From an uncultured Microcaldota archaeon (GTDB lineage: Archaea > Micrarchaeota > Micrarchaeia > Burarchaeales > Fermentimicrarchaeaceae): 64,000 bases of DNA. Both the position numbers and the translations under genes were made by a program. Below are positions 26,001 through 34,482 of the stretch, in pieces; position 1 is the stretch's first letter, and each line of letters begins with the position of its first letter. The stretch is taken from NCBI GenBank assembly GCA_903884505.1, contig CAISET010000002.1:213917-277916 (forward strand), read 5' to 3'. The notes beneath the pieces were generated by a model. It ran no database searches. It had not been told where the DNA came from and saw only the letters and a program-made list of their open reading frames with translations.

Positions 26001-28220
26001 GTGGGAGGACCAGCACCTAATACTGTTTTAACTCAAAAGCCAACAGAAGCGCAAAACACATTCACAAACCAATTCCACAAGCTCGGGCTCGGACACATCC
26101 GTTTTGATGCATTCAAACACTGGGCAGGAAAGTCGCTCCCAGTCATCGAAGTTCCGAAAAACGCCACAGAAGCCCAGAAGAAGGAAATCCGGGAAGCCCT
26201 GCTCCAAAGCATACGGGACAGGAATCCTGCCTTTATCATTGGCGAGGGCACGATTTGCAAATCAGGCTGGAGAGCGGAGGCGCCGATGAGGATGCTTCTG
26301 CACAACATCCACCCTGACGTTGCCAAGGACAGGGAGAATCTCGAGCCATACAGAACCGGCCATGCGGTTAGGAGCTGGGAGTGCTTGGAGCCGACAGTAA
26401 AATGCCTGCTTAACCTGGAGACGGACGAAACCCTACTGATGCAGTCCGGGGCCCCGGCAACTGTTTTCAAAACATTCAAGCACAGCCCAGCCGTCTTTAT
26501 CACAAATTCCAACATTGTCCCAAAGTGGGCAACTTACGAGTATTTCAGAAAGCTCGAGGCAGAAGGCCTTATCACTTATGGCCAGATGACTGCAGGCAGC
26601 TGGATATACATAGGCACGCAGGGGATTCTCCAGGGAACGTACGGCACCATCATGGAATTCGCGAGGCAGAATGGGTGGGCGGACCTAAAAGGCAAAGTGC
26701 TGCTAAGCGCGGGCCTTGGCGCAATGAGCGGCGCGCAGCCGCTCGCAGCGACCTTTGCCAACGGTGTCGGGATAATCGCAGAAGTGAGGGAGGATAGGAT
26801 AGACCGGGCGATTGCCAAGGGCTATTGTGACGCCAAGGCGAAGAGCGTGGACGAGGCCATAAAGCTTGCGAAACAAGCGGCTGCGGAAGGGCGCCCGCTT
26901 TCAATAGGGTTGCTCGGAAATGCCGCAGACGTTTACCCGGAAATGCTTAAGCGCGTGAAGAAAAGCGAAATCCATATCGACATGGTGACTGAGCAGACCG
27001 CTGCCCACGATCCGCTCAGGGGCTATACCCCGGCTGGGATAACTGCGGCAGATGGCGACAGGCTCAGATGGATTACTTCGAGGATGCGTTCTCTTGTAAT
27101 GGAAGCCGAGAAGAAGCTCGGCAAGGAGGTTAAGACGGATGGCACACCCTTGGAGATTCTTGGGTCCGAGGCAGGAACAGCTTGCGACTGGCTTGTTAAG
27201 CGCCAGAACTCCGTTGTGCTCGCGCTGTTGGAGCCTGCCGATACCAACAATCCCAAAGTTGAGGCAGAATTAAAAACAGCGGGTTTTGATGTAGCCGAGT
27301 TGAAGCGTTTGGCAGCAAGTAAATACGCCCAACTCAGCGTTAGAGACCTTAGGGCGCCCGCGCTTCTGAAGAAGCTAAGCCAGACGATAGAGCAAGACTA
27401 CATCGAGCGGGCGAAGGCAAGCATGCGGGCCGAAGTTGAAGTGATGGCCGAGTTCAAGAAGATGGGAATAACTACGTTCGATTATGGCAACTTCATCAGG
27501 GTGCGCGCAGAAGAGGCAGGCCTTGATGCTGCGATTGCGCAGTCATTCCCGGGTTTCGTCGCAGGCGCAATAAGGCCGATGTTCTGCGAGGGACTTGGCC
27601 CATTCAGATGGGTTGCCCTTTCAGGCAACGAAGAGGATATACGGAAAATTGACAGGAAGATTCTCAAAGTATTTACGGGGGACAAATACGCACAACTCAG
27701 GAACTGGATTGAAAAGGCAGGCAAAGGCGTCCAATTCCAGGGCTTGCCCTCCAGGATATGCTGGTTCGACGTGAAGGACCGGGCGAGAATGGGAAAAATA
27801 GTCAATGACATGGTTGCAAGTGGCGAGCTGAGCGGGCCAATCGCAATCGGAAGAGACCACCTGGATACCGGATCTGTTGCGTCACCGCAGAGGGAGACAG
27901 AAGGGATGCTCGATGGAAGCGACGCAATTTCGGACTGGGTTTTCCTGAACCTCATGCTGAGCACTGCCGGAGGCGCAAACTGGGTTTCCCTCCATCACGG
28001 CGGAGGCGTAGGAATTGGCAATTCACAGCACGCCGGCTTGGTTATAGTCGCTGATGGAACCAAGGATGCTGCGAAGCGGATGGGAGTTGTCTTGAAGAAC
28101 GATTCGGCCATAGGTGTGGTCAGGCACGCGAGCGCAGGGTATCCAATAGCCATAGAAGCTGCTCGCAAAAACGGGCTGCCACTGCCGATGGCAGGCATCA
28201 AGATAACACCGCTGCACTAA
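26001..28220 (+). CDS. hutU: Urocanate hydratase, long form
   Basis: Converts urocanate to imidazolonepropionate in histidine breakdown, using tightly bound NAD+. Family motifs: AGLGAMSGAQPLAA, the NAD-site stretch SRICWFDVKDRARMGK, IGRDHLDTGSVASPQRETE, and SLHHGGGVGIGNSQHAG. At 739 residues it is longer than the 550-560 of most bacterial enzymes and nearer the long eukaryotic-type forms, with extra sequence between about 400 and 480. GTG start follows GGAGGGG. No hutH, hutI or hutG lies nearby. Confidence 0.95.
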   Translation: MGGPAPNTVLTQKPTEAQNTFTNQFHKLGLGHIRFDAFKHWAGKSLPVIEVPKNATEAQKKEIREALLQSIRDRNPAFIIGEGTICKSGWRAEAPMRMLLHNIHPDVAKDRENLEPYRTGHAVRSWECLEPTVKCLLNLETDETLLMQSGAPATVFKTFKHSPAVFITNSNIVPKWATYEYFRKLEAEGLITYGQMTAGSWIYIGTQGILQGTYGTIMEFARQNGWADLKGKVLLSAGLGAMSGAQPLAATFANGVGIIAEVREDRIDRAIAKGYCDAKAKSVDEAIKLAKQAAAEGRPLSIGLLGNAADVYPEMLKRVKKSEIHIDMVTEQTAAHDPLRGYTPAGITAADGDRLRWITSRMRSLVMEAEKKLGKEVKTDGTPLEILGSEAGTACDWLVKRQNSVVLALLEPADTNNPKVEAELKTAGFDVAELKRLAASKYAQLSVRDLRAPALLKKLSQTIEQDYIERAKASMRAEVEVMAEFKKMGITTFDYGNFIRVRAEEAGLDAAIAQSFPGFVAGAIRPMFCEGLGPFRWVALSGNEEDIRKIDRKILKVFTGDKYAQLRNWIEKAGKGVQFQGLPSRICWFDVKDRARMGKIVNDMVASGELSGPIAIGRDHLDTGSVASPQRETEGMLDGSDAISDWVFLNLMLSTAGGANWVSLHHGGGVGIGNSQHAGLVIVADGTKDAAKRMGVVLKNDSAIGVVRHASAGYPIAIEAARKNGLPLPMAGIKITPLH

Positions 28221-28293
28221 GCCGGCAGCCTTCGTGATATCTTCTATTTTCCACCCTCTTTATTAAGGGGGAAATGCACAATACAGTCAGTGA

Positions 28294-28737
28294 GAAAGAT
28301 GGCAGGGAATTTGCTTCACGCAACGGAATCCTGGTTCTAGCGAGCGCAAGCCAATCCCACCGCCCAAGCCTGAAACGAAGAGGAAAAGGCGCCAGTGGAT
28401 TTGCCGCCTGGACCGCAAAAGGCGCTTCGTGCTTCCGGAAGAAGCAAGGAGCGAGCTCGGGCTGGAAGAGTTCGTAGTCTTCGAAGTGCGAGGCAGCGAA
28501 ATCATAATCAAAAAAGCGAACGGCGAGCGGAAGCAGGCTAGGGCGATTTCGAGGAATTTGTTCGAGGTAGTTGATGATTTGGATGGCCTCCGTAGTGTAG
28601 TGGATTGCACGGCAGCTTGTGGAGCAACCCTTTTGCCTGCGGGCAAAAGCGTTGACGGAAAGCCGCAAAAAGCTGCAGGACCGGGTTCAATTCCCGGCGA
28701 AGGCCCTTTCCCGAAAGGGAGGAGGTTTTGGAAATGA
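28294..28737 (+). pseudogene. SpoVT/AbrB-like DNA-binding ORF lacking a clear start, running through tRNA-His
   Basis: One frame reads RQWICRLDRKRRFVLPEEAR, then ELGLEEFVVFEVRGSEIIIKK, a good match to the swapped-hairpin AbrB/SpoVT DNA-binding domain. No ATG, GTG or TTG precedes it in frame after the stop at 28291, and the frame has no stop before the tRNA-His gene, which it reads straight through to 28737. A nearby ATG (28274) is in another frame, so a frameshifted or truncated gene is likely. Its natural end was probably lost. Confidence 0.4.
28585..28705 (+). tRNA. tRNA-His (GTG) with 48-nt intron
   Basis: Acceptor GCCTCCG (28586-28592) pairs with CGAAGGC (28698-28704) with one C-A mismatch. 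G at -1 (28585) faces C73 (28705), the tRNA-His hallmark. D arm GTGT/GCAC, anticodon stem GCAGC/GCTGC, loop TTGTGG|A with anticodon GTG, T arm CCGGG-TTCAATT-CCCGG. The intron (28623-28670) sits at 37/38; TTGT/GCAA form the central helix and GGA/AAA the bulges of a splice motif. The intron contains a perfect 8-bp hairpin at 28630-28649. No CCA encoded. Confidence 0.88.
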
Positions 28738-28784
28738 ATAATGTGAAAACTGAGGTGAAAACGGGAAGGGATGGGCTTCACTTC
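28734..28784 (+). repeat. Leader repeat copy 1 (with 29667-29714 and vestige 30359-30378)
   Basis: About 50 bp upstream of and into paralogue 1 are repeated ahead of paralogue 2. The core ACGGGAAGGG(A/T)TGGG(C/T)TTCAC is nearly identical, and the copies differ by a 3-nt indel that keeps the ATG-led frame. A shorter relic follows paralogue 2. Confidence 0.7.
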
Positions 28785-29670
28785 GCAGGAGCTTGAGGCA
28801 GCGCTTCGGCTAAGGGAGTTCAGCCTGCGCGAAGAGGCAGTAACCCGCGCTGGGTGGGGCGGGCAGGCCAAAGACGAGCGGATATTTGCAATCGGAGGCG
28901 AGCGCGGCGCATACCTTAAGCGCCTGCCTTCGGGAATGGCCGAGAAGGCAAAATCTGCCAGTGAGGCGGATTTGGCGCGCGCAGAGTGGCGAGCCCTAAG
29001 CATCAAGACAACCTCGCAACTGGAAAGCCTTTCGCTCGGGGAAAGTGAACTGTTCGGGGAATGGTTTGCTGCGAGCAAGGAGATGAAGCGGCTCAATGGT
29101 AGGTTCCTGCTGGAGCGCCTCGAGGGCAGCGGAAGGGCTTTTGATGGTGAAGGCGAGCTGGAGCGTGCTGCCGAGCGCTATGCCGAGCTGGATAAAAGAT
29201 GCAGCACGATAAGGGGCGAGGCAAGCGACCTGCTGAAGAACATGATTGAGTCCGCGGAAAGCGACCTCCGCGTGACCAGGCCTCAGCCTACAAACGAGCA
29301 GCTCACCGCTGCGCTCAGCCGCGCCGCCGAGGAAATCCTCGCCAAAAGAGAATTTGCGCTGTCGTCCAGTGAGTGGCGCGCCGAGAGGGAAACACGGTTT
29401 TACCCGTTTGGGGTGGCTGACGGGGCCAAGCAGCGCGAGCTAAACAAGTTCAGGGATTCGGTCGACAAGCGCCTAACCCTGGAAAAGACCACGGTTGCAC
29501 TGGAGATAGCAAGGGCGCAGCGCGAGATTGTGGACGAAATTTACGTCTCGCCGCGCTATAGCGGGAACCTCACTGATAGCGTGAAGAACGACTGCATCTA
29601 CTTCCTGCTGGAGGCTGCGGAAAAGGGCCTGGAGGAGAAGATCGCCCAGCTGAAGGGGGTGAGCGGATGA
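28771..29670 (+). CDS. Helical protein of unknown function, paralogue 1
   Basis: A 299-residue, charged, almost wholly alpha-helical protein beginning MGFTSQELEAALRLREFS; heptad-like stretches suggest coiled coils. It shares its first residues (MGFTxxE) and about 35 bp of upstream DNA with the next gene. The ATG at 28771 has only a poor GGGAAGGG in front; a much better ribosome binding site (GGAGGTTTT) precedes ATG 28734, which opens another frame (MNNVKTEVKTGRDGLHF) that overlaps this start. Real initiation is therefore uncertain. No family recognised. Confidence 0.6.
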   Translation: MGFTSQELEAALRLREFSLREEAVTRAGWGGQAKDERIFAIGGERGAYLKRLPSGMAEKAKSASEADLARAEWRALSIKTTSQLESLSLGESELFGEWFAASKEMKRLNGRFLLERLEGSGRAFDGEGELERAAERYAELDKRCSTIRGEASDLLKNMIESAESDLRVTRPQPTNEQLTAALSRAAEEILAKREFALSSSEWRAERETRFYPFGVADGAKQRELNKFRDSVDKRLTLEKTTVALEIARAQREIVDEIYVSPRYSGNLTDSVKNDCIYFLLEAAEKGLEEKIAQLKGVSG

Positions 29671-29700
29671 ACAAGGTGAAAGAGGTGACAACGGGAAGGG

Positions 29701-30363
29701 TTGGGTTTCACCCCAGAAGAAATGAAGCAGTTTGAGGACTGGCTGCAGCTGCGCATGCAAATCCGCGCCTGGTCCCGGGATGTGCCCAAGCCCATCAACA
29801 CACGAGTCGCATATGGGATAAACAAAGCCGGATTGATGCGCAAGGAACTGGATGACAGGTGCGACGAGATTGAGAAGAAGGCAAGCCCAAGCCTGAAGGC
29901 CAGGATTTCCGAGGCTAAACGAGAGCTCAACGAGGCTGCGGAATTCAAGCGCCTAATGGACAAGCTGTCATCCAGCGCCCAGAGCATCTTCGGTGAGAGC
30001 AAAGCCAGGCTGAATGAGGCGGAGTTGAAGTGCGAGCGGCGCTGTGACATTTCCGGCTTCCTAAACATGCCTGCCGAAGAGAAGGAGAAGGCGGCACAGG
30101 CTGTGCGGAACGACGCGAACGAGAAGCTGTTCGCGGAACGGCTGCGGGTGATAAAGGAGGTTCTTGACGCGCAGTGGAAACTTCTTGAGGAGGAGCTAGA
30201 GCTCCCGCGGCCGGTCTCAAGCGTGTTTGACGAGGCGGAGTTCTCATGCGTGAGGCTGATGGTCGCAATCGCACAGGATGCGGTTGCCCAGCGGCTGGAA
30301 TCACTGAACAGCGAATCTGCAGCCAAGCTTTCCCGAGATGGAGAGGGATCTGTATGCAAATAA
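29701..30363 (+). CDS. Helical protein of unknown function, paralogue 2
   Basis: A 220-residue helical, charged protein beginning (TTG) MGFTPEEMKQFEDWLQLRMQ. As in paralogue 1, an ATG with a good ribosome binding site (29667, after GGGGGTGAGCGG) opens a short out-of-frame ORF, MNKVKEVTTGRVGFHP, overlapping the start; that ATG also overlaps the stop of paralogue 1. A third, decayed leader copy (AATAAGGTGAAACAGGGAAG) follows the stop near 30359-30378. Function unknown. Confidence 0.55.
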   Translation: MGFTPEEMKQFEDWLQLRMQIRAWSRDVPKPINTRVAYGINKAGLMRKELDDRCDEIEKKASPSLKARISEAKRELNEAAEFKRLMDKLSSSAQSIFGESKARLNEAELKCERRCDISGFLNMPAEEKEKAAQAVRNDANEKLFAERLRVIKEVLDAQWKLLEEELELPRPVSSVFDEAEFSCVRLMVAIAQDAVAQRLESLNSESAAKLSRDGEGSVCK

Positions 30364-30483
30364 GGTGAAACAGGGAAGCTTAATTAGCATCAACGCCGGA
30401 ATACTCTTGCATATGGTTAGTGAGACATCACTGGAAACGCCGTGCTTGTTCTGCTTTTTAAGGCATGATTACTACGTTAAGCT

Positions 30484-31722
30484 ATGATTTCTCTTTTTGA
30501 TTTTCCAGAACGGAATGTTTTCTTGGCGGTTAAAGATGATTTTCGTAAATTCGTGTTTCAGAGTGCGGAAGAGATTGTTGGCGGCCGTCGTGAACTTGCA
30601 CGCCATCTCGGAGTCAGCTATTCCGCTGTTTCTGAATGGGAGAACGGCTACAAAATGCGAATTAGCGGGACTGAAGAGGTACATCACTGCCCCATATGCG
30701 TGTACAACAACCTCCTGCGCTTGCTGTCCGACCCGCAGCTAAAGGACGACCTGCAGGCGAGTATTTACTGCTACAAAGGAAATGGGCCGTCTGCATGCAT
30801 TCGGGACCCGATTTTGCCCATATGCGATACGCGCAGTGTGCTAAATATGGTGGCACATATCTTCTCGGACGGTTGCGTTCCATCGGATCGGAAAGGTCCG
30901 CCATTCTACTGCAACTCCTCAGAGGAGCTTATTGATGAGTTTGCTTCGGACCTGCGCTCGTTCGGCGATGTTGAAACTCGCAAAGGCTTTAACTCGGAAA
31001 CTGGCGTCCACAAACTATTCTTCCCACTGGTGCTGGCTAAGATTCTCGAGCACATTTATCATATGAACTTTCCACAGCATCGCTTCTTTCAGCCGTCGCA
31101 GGTCTGGGCCCTTTCTAATGAAGAGAAAGGCGCCTTCCTCCGCGGTTTCTTTGATGATGAGGGATACGTTCACGATAGCAACGTGCAGATTTGCTCCCTT
31201 CATGAAGAGACGCTTGATATGCTTAAAGCACTTCTGAACGACTTTGGAATTTTGGCGAGCAGGCAGGGCAAGTACCGCGACTATGTGCGGGCAGACGGCA
31301 CCATAAGTTCAGTGAAATACTTCGATATTCCCAGCAAGTCACTTCCTGCATTCGCCCAGTCTATCGGCTTCACGCATCCGAAGAAGCGGGAGCACCTGGC
31401 GCACATACTGCTAAGGCAACCGCGAGGCTGGAAGCATCCGGATGCGGGCAAAGTACGCGAGATAATCCTCTACGAGCTGGCAAACGGTCCGGCTACTGCG
31501 CGCACGTTATCACACAAAACGCTGATAACTATGCGGAATGTGCGGGAAAGCTACCTGAAAGTGCTTGAAGATGAGGGAGTCATATTAAAATTCGCAAAGC
31601 AAAAGGGTAAGGGCGGCGCGGTTTTATGGGCCTTGAACAGAATGCCTTCCAGTTGTTGCATCCAAACGTCCGGGACCTTGCAGTCGGACGATTCGGCGAG
31701 CCAACAGAAGTCCAGCAGTTAG
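30484..31722 (+). CDS. Free-standing LAGLIDADG endonuclease-like protein with helix-turn-helix
   Basis: A 412-residue protein. Residues 36-60 form an XRE-like helix-turn-helix (ELARHLGVSYSAVSEWENGY). Two LAGLIDADG-type motifs follow: LNMVAHIFSDGCV (Asp129) and AFLRGFFDDEGYV (Asp224/225), so a single chain can form both halves of the active site. A C-terminal winged helix (ILYELANGPATARTLSHK) ends near 395; the last residues come from reading out-of-frame into the helicase gene (97-bp overlap). It is less GC-rich than its neighbours. Preceded by a CTTTTTAAGG TATA-like site. Confidence 0.82.
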   Translation: MISLFDFPERNVFLAVKDDFRKFVFQSAEEIVGGRRELARHLGVSYSAVSEWENGYKMRISGTEEVHHCPICVYNNLLRLLSDPQLKDDLQASIYCYKGNGPSACIRDPILPICDTRSVLNMVAHIFSDGCVPSDRKGPPFYCNSSEELIDEFASDLRSFGDVETRKGFNSETGVHKLFFPLVLAKILEHIYHMNFPQHRFFQPSQVWALSNEEKGAFLRGFFDDEGYVHDSNVQICSLHEETLDMLKALLNDFGILASRQGKYRDYVRADGTISSVKYFDIPSKSLPAFAQSIGFTHPKKREHLAHILLRQPRGWKHPDAGKVREIILYELANGPATARTLSHKTLITMRNVRESYLKVLEDEGVILKFAKQKGKGGAVLWALNRMPSSCCIQTSGTLQSDDSASQQKSSS

Positions 31723-34457
31723 CTATTCCTAGTTTGCTTAAAGGTGAAAATGCGCTTATTCTCGCCCCTACCGGATATGGAAAGACCGAAGCGGCACTTT
31801 TGCCCATCTTATCACTGCTTCTACAAACGAAGAAAACACAGGGCATACGGGCTTTGTACGTATCCCCTCTTCGTGCGCTTGGGCGCGACATCCAAGAAAG
31901 GGTATTGTGGTGGGGAAAGCAGCTCGGCATCAGCGTTGGAATCAGACATGGCGACGTGCCGGTTTCCGAACGCGTGAAACAGCTTAAGAATCCCCCCGAC
32001 CTTCTTGTCTTGACACCCGAAACCTTACAGGCCATTCTACCAGCTCCAAAGATGGGGCTACACCTTAAAACTGTCGAATATGTTGTTGTGGATGAGGTTC
32101 ACGAGCTCTATTCAGATAAGCGGGGGGCGCAGCTTTCAATAGCGCTGGAAAGGCTGCTTGAGAAAAGGGGAAACCGGCCGTTCCAGCGAATCGGGCTGAG
32201 CGCGACAGTCGGGCAGCCGGAAAAAGTCGCAGCGTTTCTATGTGGTGACAGGGAATGCAAAATCGTGAGGCTGCCGGTTGAGCGGGCGATGCACCTGACT
32301 GTTGAGTCGCCGCAGCCCGACGAAGCGGACTATCAGCTAGGAGAGAGGCTTTTCATCGACGGGCCGGCAGCGGCAAGGCTAAGACGGTTGGATGACCTCA
32401 TCAGGCAGCACAAGGCGACGCTTGCGTTCGTGAACACGAGGAGCATTGCGGAAACGCTCGGCTCGAGGCTGCTCAGGCTGAGGAAGGCAGAGGACGAACT
32501 CCACCAGATTGCGGTGCACCACGGCTCGCTTTCAAAGGAGGCAAGAATCCGTGCGGAGGAGCGGTTCAAGGGGAACGAATTGAAAGGCCTGATATGCACT
32601 TCGAGCCTCGAGCTGGGGATGGACATAGGGCAGGTCGATTTGGTTGTCCAATACTCTTCTCCAAGGCAGGTGCAGAGGCTCGTGCAGCGGGTCGGGAGGA
32701 GCGGGCACTCAATCTTAAGGACGCCGAAAGGCGTTGTTATCGCAACAGACGAGGACGACGTGGCCGAGGCTGCAGTCATAGCGCGGCGCGCGTCAAAAGG
32801 CCTGCTGGAGGGCGAGGAGGAGCAGGCAGGCGCCCTCGACGTGCTCGCGCACCAGATTGCGGGAATGCTCCTTGAGAAGGAAGAAAGGAAAGTGAGTGAG
32901 GTTCTGGAGCCGGTGAAGAGGGCCCACCCGTTTGCCGCGATGGCCGTATCGGATGTAACCATGGTTACAAAGCAGCTCCACTCCGAAGGCCTCGTGTATT
33001 TCGATGAGAAGGAAGGCCTCATCCGCAAAAACGGCAGGACGCGCGACTACTACTACGAGAACCTCAGCATGATCCCGGACCGGAGGAAATACTTCGTCAA
33101 AAGCGCCGTCACAAATTCCAACGTCGCGATGCTGGATGAGGGCTTCGTCGCCAATTTCGTGGAAGTCGGGGCGACAATAATAACGCGCGGCGTCCCCTGG
33201 AAGGTTCTCGACATCGGGGAAAAGGAGATAATAGTCGAGCCGAGCGAGGATATCTCAGCAGCGGTCCCGGACTGGGTGGGAGAAGAAATTCCCGTCCCCT
33301 ACGAGATTGCGCAGGGAGTCGGGGAATTAAGAAGGAAGGTGAGTGGGGGAGAAAGTCTCTCCGACTACCACCTTTCCGAAGGGGCGGCAGCAAAGCTTTC
33401 CGCACTAATAAAGAAGCAGGAACCCGTTTTCCTCCCCGATGAAAAGAACCTACTAATTGAGCAGACGCCTGACGCAATAGTCATCCATTCCCTCCTCGGC
33501 TCAAAGGGAAATGAAACCCTCTCCCGTCTTCTCTCAGCCGTCCTCCAGCTCCACACCGGGCACCCTGTCCGCGCAGAGGCAGACCCATATCGCATATTCC
33601 TGCTGGCCCCCGGCGCGGACGCACAGGCGGTCGCAAGGCTCCTCCGCGAGACCTCGCCAGAATACGCGGAGACTGCAGTCCGCTCCTCAATCCCGAAATC
33701 AAACCTCTTCAAGTACAAGTTCATCCACGTCGCGAAGGCCTTCGGCCTCATCGCAAAAGATGCAGACTACACGTCATTCAGCCTCAGGCGCATAATGGAC
33801 ACCCTGGCCGACTCCCCGATTCATTCGGAGACAATGCGGCAGTTCATCCACGATTACATGGACTTCGCAGCAGTCAAAGCATTCCTCTCAGCGCTCCAGC
33901 GCAATGAAATCAAAATCCACACGCGCCGCCTGCCCGACCCCTCGCCGCTCGCCCGCCTCGCGCTCTCAAAGCTCTCCGCGGCAAGCGAGCTCATCGCGCC
34001 GATCGAGCCGGCAAGCGAAATCCTCCGCTCATTCAAGCATGCAACCCTGGCGAAGCAGGCAAAGCTATTCTGCACCTACTGCAGTACAGTCCAGTACCGG
34101 AAAATCGCGGACATCGCACCGAACGAGAAGATGAAGTGCAGCAGCTGCAGCTCGCCCCTGCTCGTGCTGGTCGACCCCCGCGAAAAGGCCTTCCCCTCGC
34201 TGCAGAAGAAGCTGAAGGGAGGAAAGAAAAACTTCACCGCAGACGAGGTGAAGCTGCGGAAAGAGCTTCTGAGAGGCGCAGGCCTCGTGCAGGCATATGG
34301 CAGGCGGGCAATCTCCGCGCTCTCGGTTTACGGTGTAGGAGTAGAGACCGCCTCCCGCATCCTCCAGCGCCTTCACAGGAACGAGGACCTTCTTTTCGTC
34401 GACCTCCTCGAGGCGCAGAAGCAGTTCATCCGCACGAAGAGATACTGGCAAGCATAA
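31626..34457 (+). CDS. Superfamily 2 helicase, Lhr/ASH-Ski2 type, with zinc finger
   Basis: A 943-residue helicase. Q motif FGEPTEVQQLAIPSLLKG, Walker A APTGYGKTEA, motif II DEVHELYS, motif III SATVG, and motifs in domain 2 (HHGSLSKEAR, SSLELGMDIG, QRVGRSGH) are intact. Large C-terminal extension includes a CTYC...CSSC zinc finger (about 805-830) and a helix-hairpin-helix-like end. This layout fits archaeal Ski2-like RNA helicases of the ASH-Ski2/Lhr group. The start ATG lies inside the LAGLIDADG gene, and the helicase fold begins before that gene stops. Confidence 0.9.
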   Translation: MGLEQNAFQLLHPNVRDLAVGRFGEPTEVQQLAIPSLLKGENALILAPTGYGKTEAALLPILSLLLQTKKTQGIRALYVSPLRALGRDIQERVLWWGKQLGISVGIRHGDVPVSERVKQLKNPPDLLVLTPETLQAILPAPKMGLHLKTVEYVVVDEVHELYSDKRGAQLSIALERLLEKRGNRPFQRIGLSATVGQPEKVAAFLCGDRECKIVRLPVERAMHLTVESPQPDEADYQLGERLFIDGPAAARLRRLDDLIRQHKATLAFVNTRSIAETLGSRLLRLRKAEDELHQIAVHHGSLSKEARIRAEERFKGNELKGLICTSSLELGMDIGQVDLVVQYSSPRQVQRLVQRVGRSGHSILRTPKGVVIATDEDDVAEAAVIARRASKGLLEGEEEQAGALDVLAHQIAGMLLEKEERKVSEVLEPVKRAHPFAAMAVSDVTMVTKQLHSEGLVYFDEKEGLIRKNGRTRDYYYENLSMIPDRRKYFVKSAVTNSNVAMLDEGFVANFVEVGATIITRGVPWKVLDIGEKEIIVEPSEDISAAVPDWVGEEIPVPYEIAQGVGELRRKVSGGESLSDYHLSEGAAAKLSALIKKQEPVFLPDEKNLLIEQTPDAIVIHSLLGSKGNETLSRLLSAVLQLHTGHPVRAEADPYRIFLLAPGADAQAVARLLRETSPEYAETAVRSSIPKSNLFKYKFIHVAKAFGLIAKDADYTSFSLRRIMDTLADSPIHSETMRQFIHDYMDFAAVKAFLSALQRNEIKIHTRRLPDPSPLARLALSKLSAASELIAPIEPASEILRSFKHATLAKQAKLFCTYCSTVQYRKIADIAPNEKMKCSSCSSPLLVLVDPREKAFPSLQKKLKGGKKNFTADEVKLRKELLRGAGLVQAYGRRAISALSVYGVGVETASRILQRLHRNEDLLFVDLLEAQKQFIRTKRYWQA

Positions 34458-34482
34458 TAAAAACGCCTGTGAAATCCACCTT

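Noticed and set aside
28274..28477. A 67-codon frame starting at ATG 28274 as a gene
   Set aside because: It has no recognisable domain, while the overlapping frame shows the AbrB hairpin; at most it is the front of a frameshifted gene.
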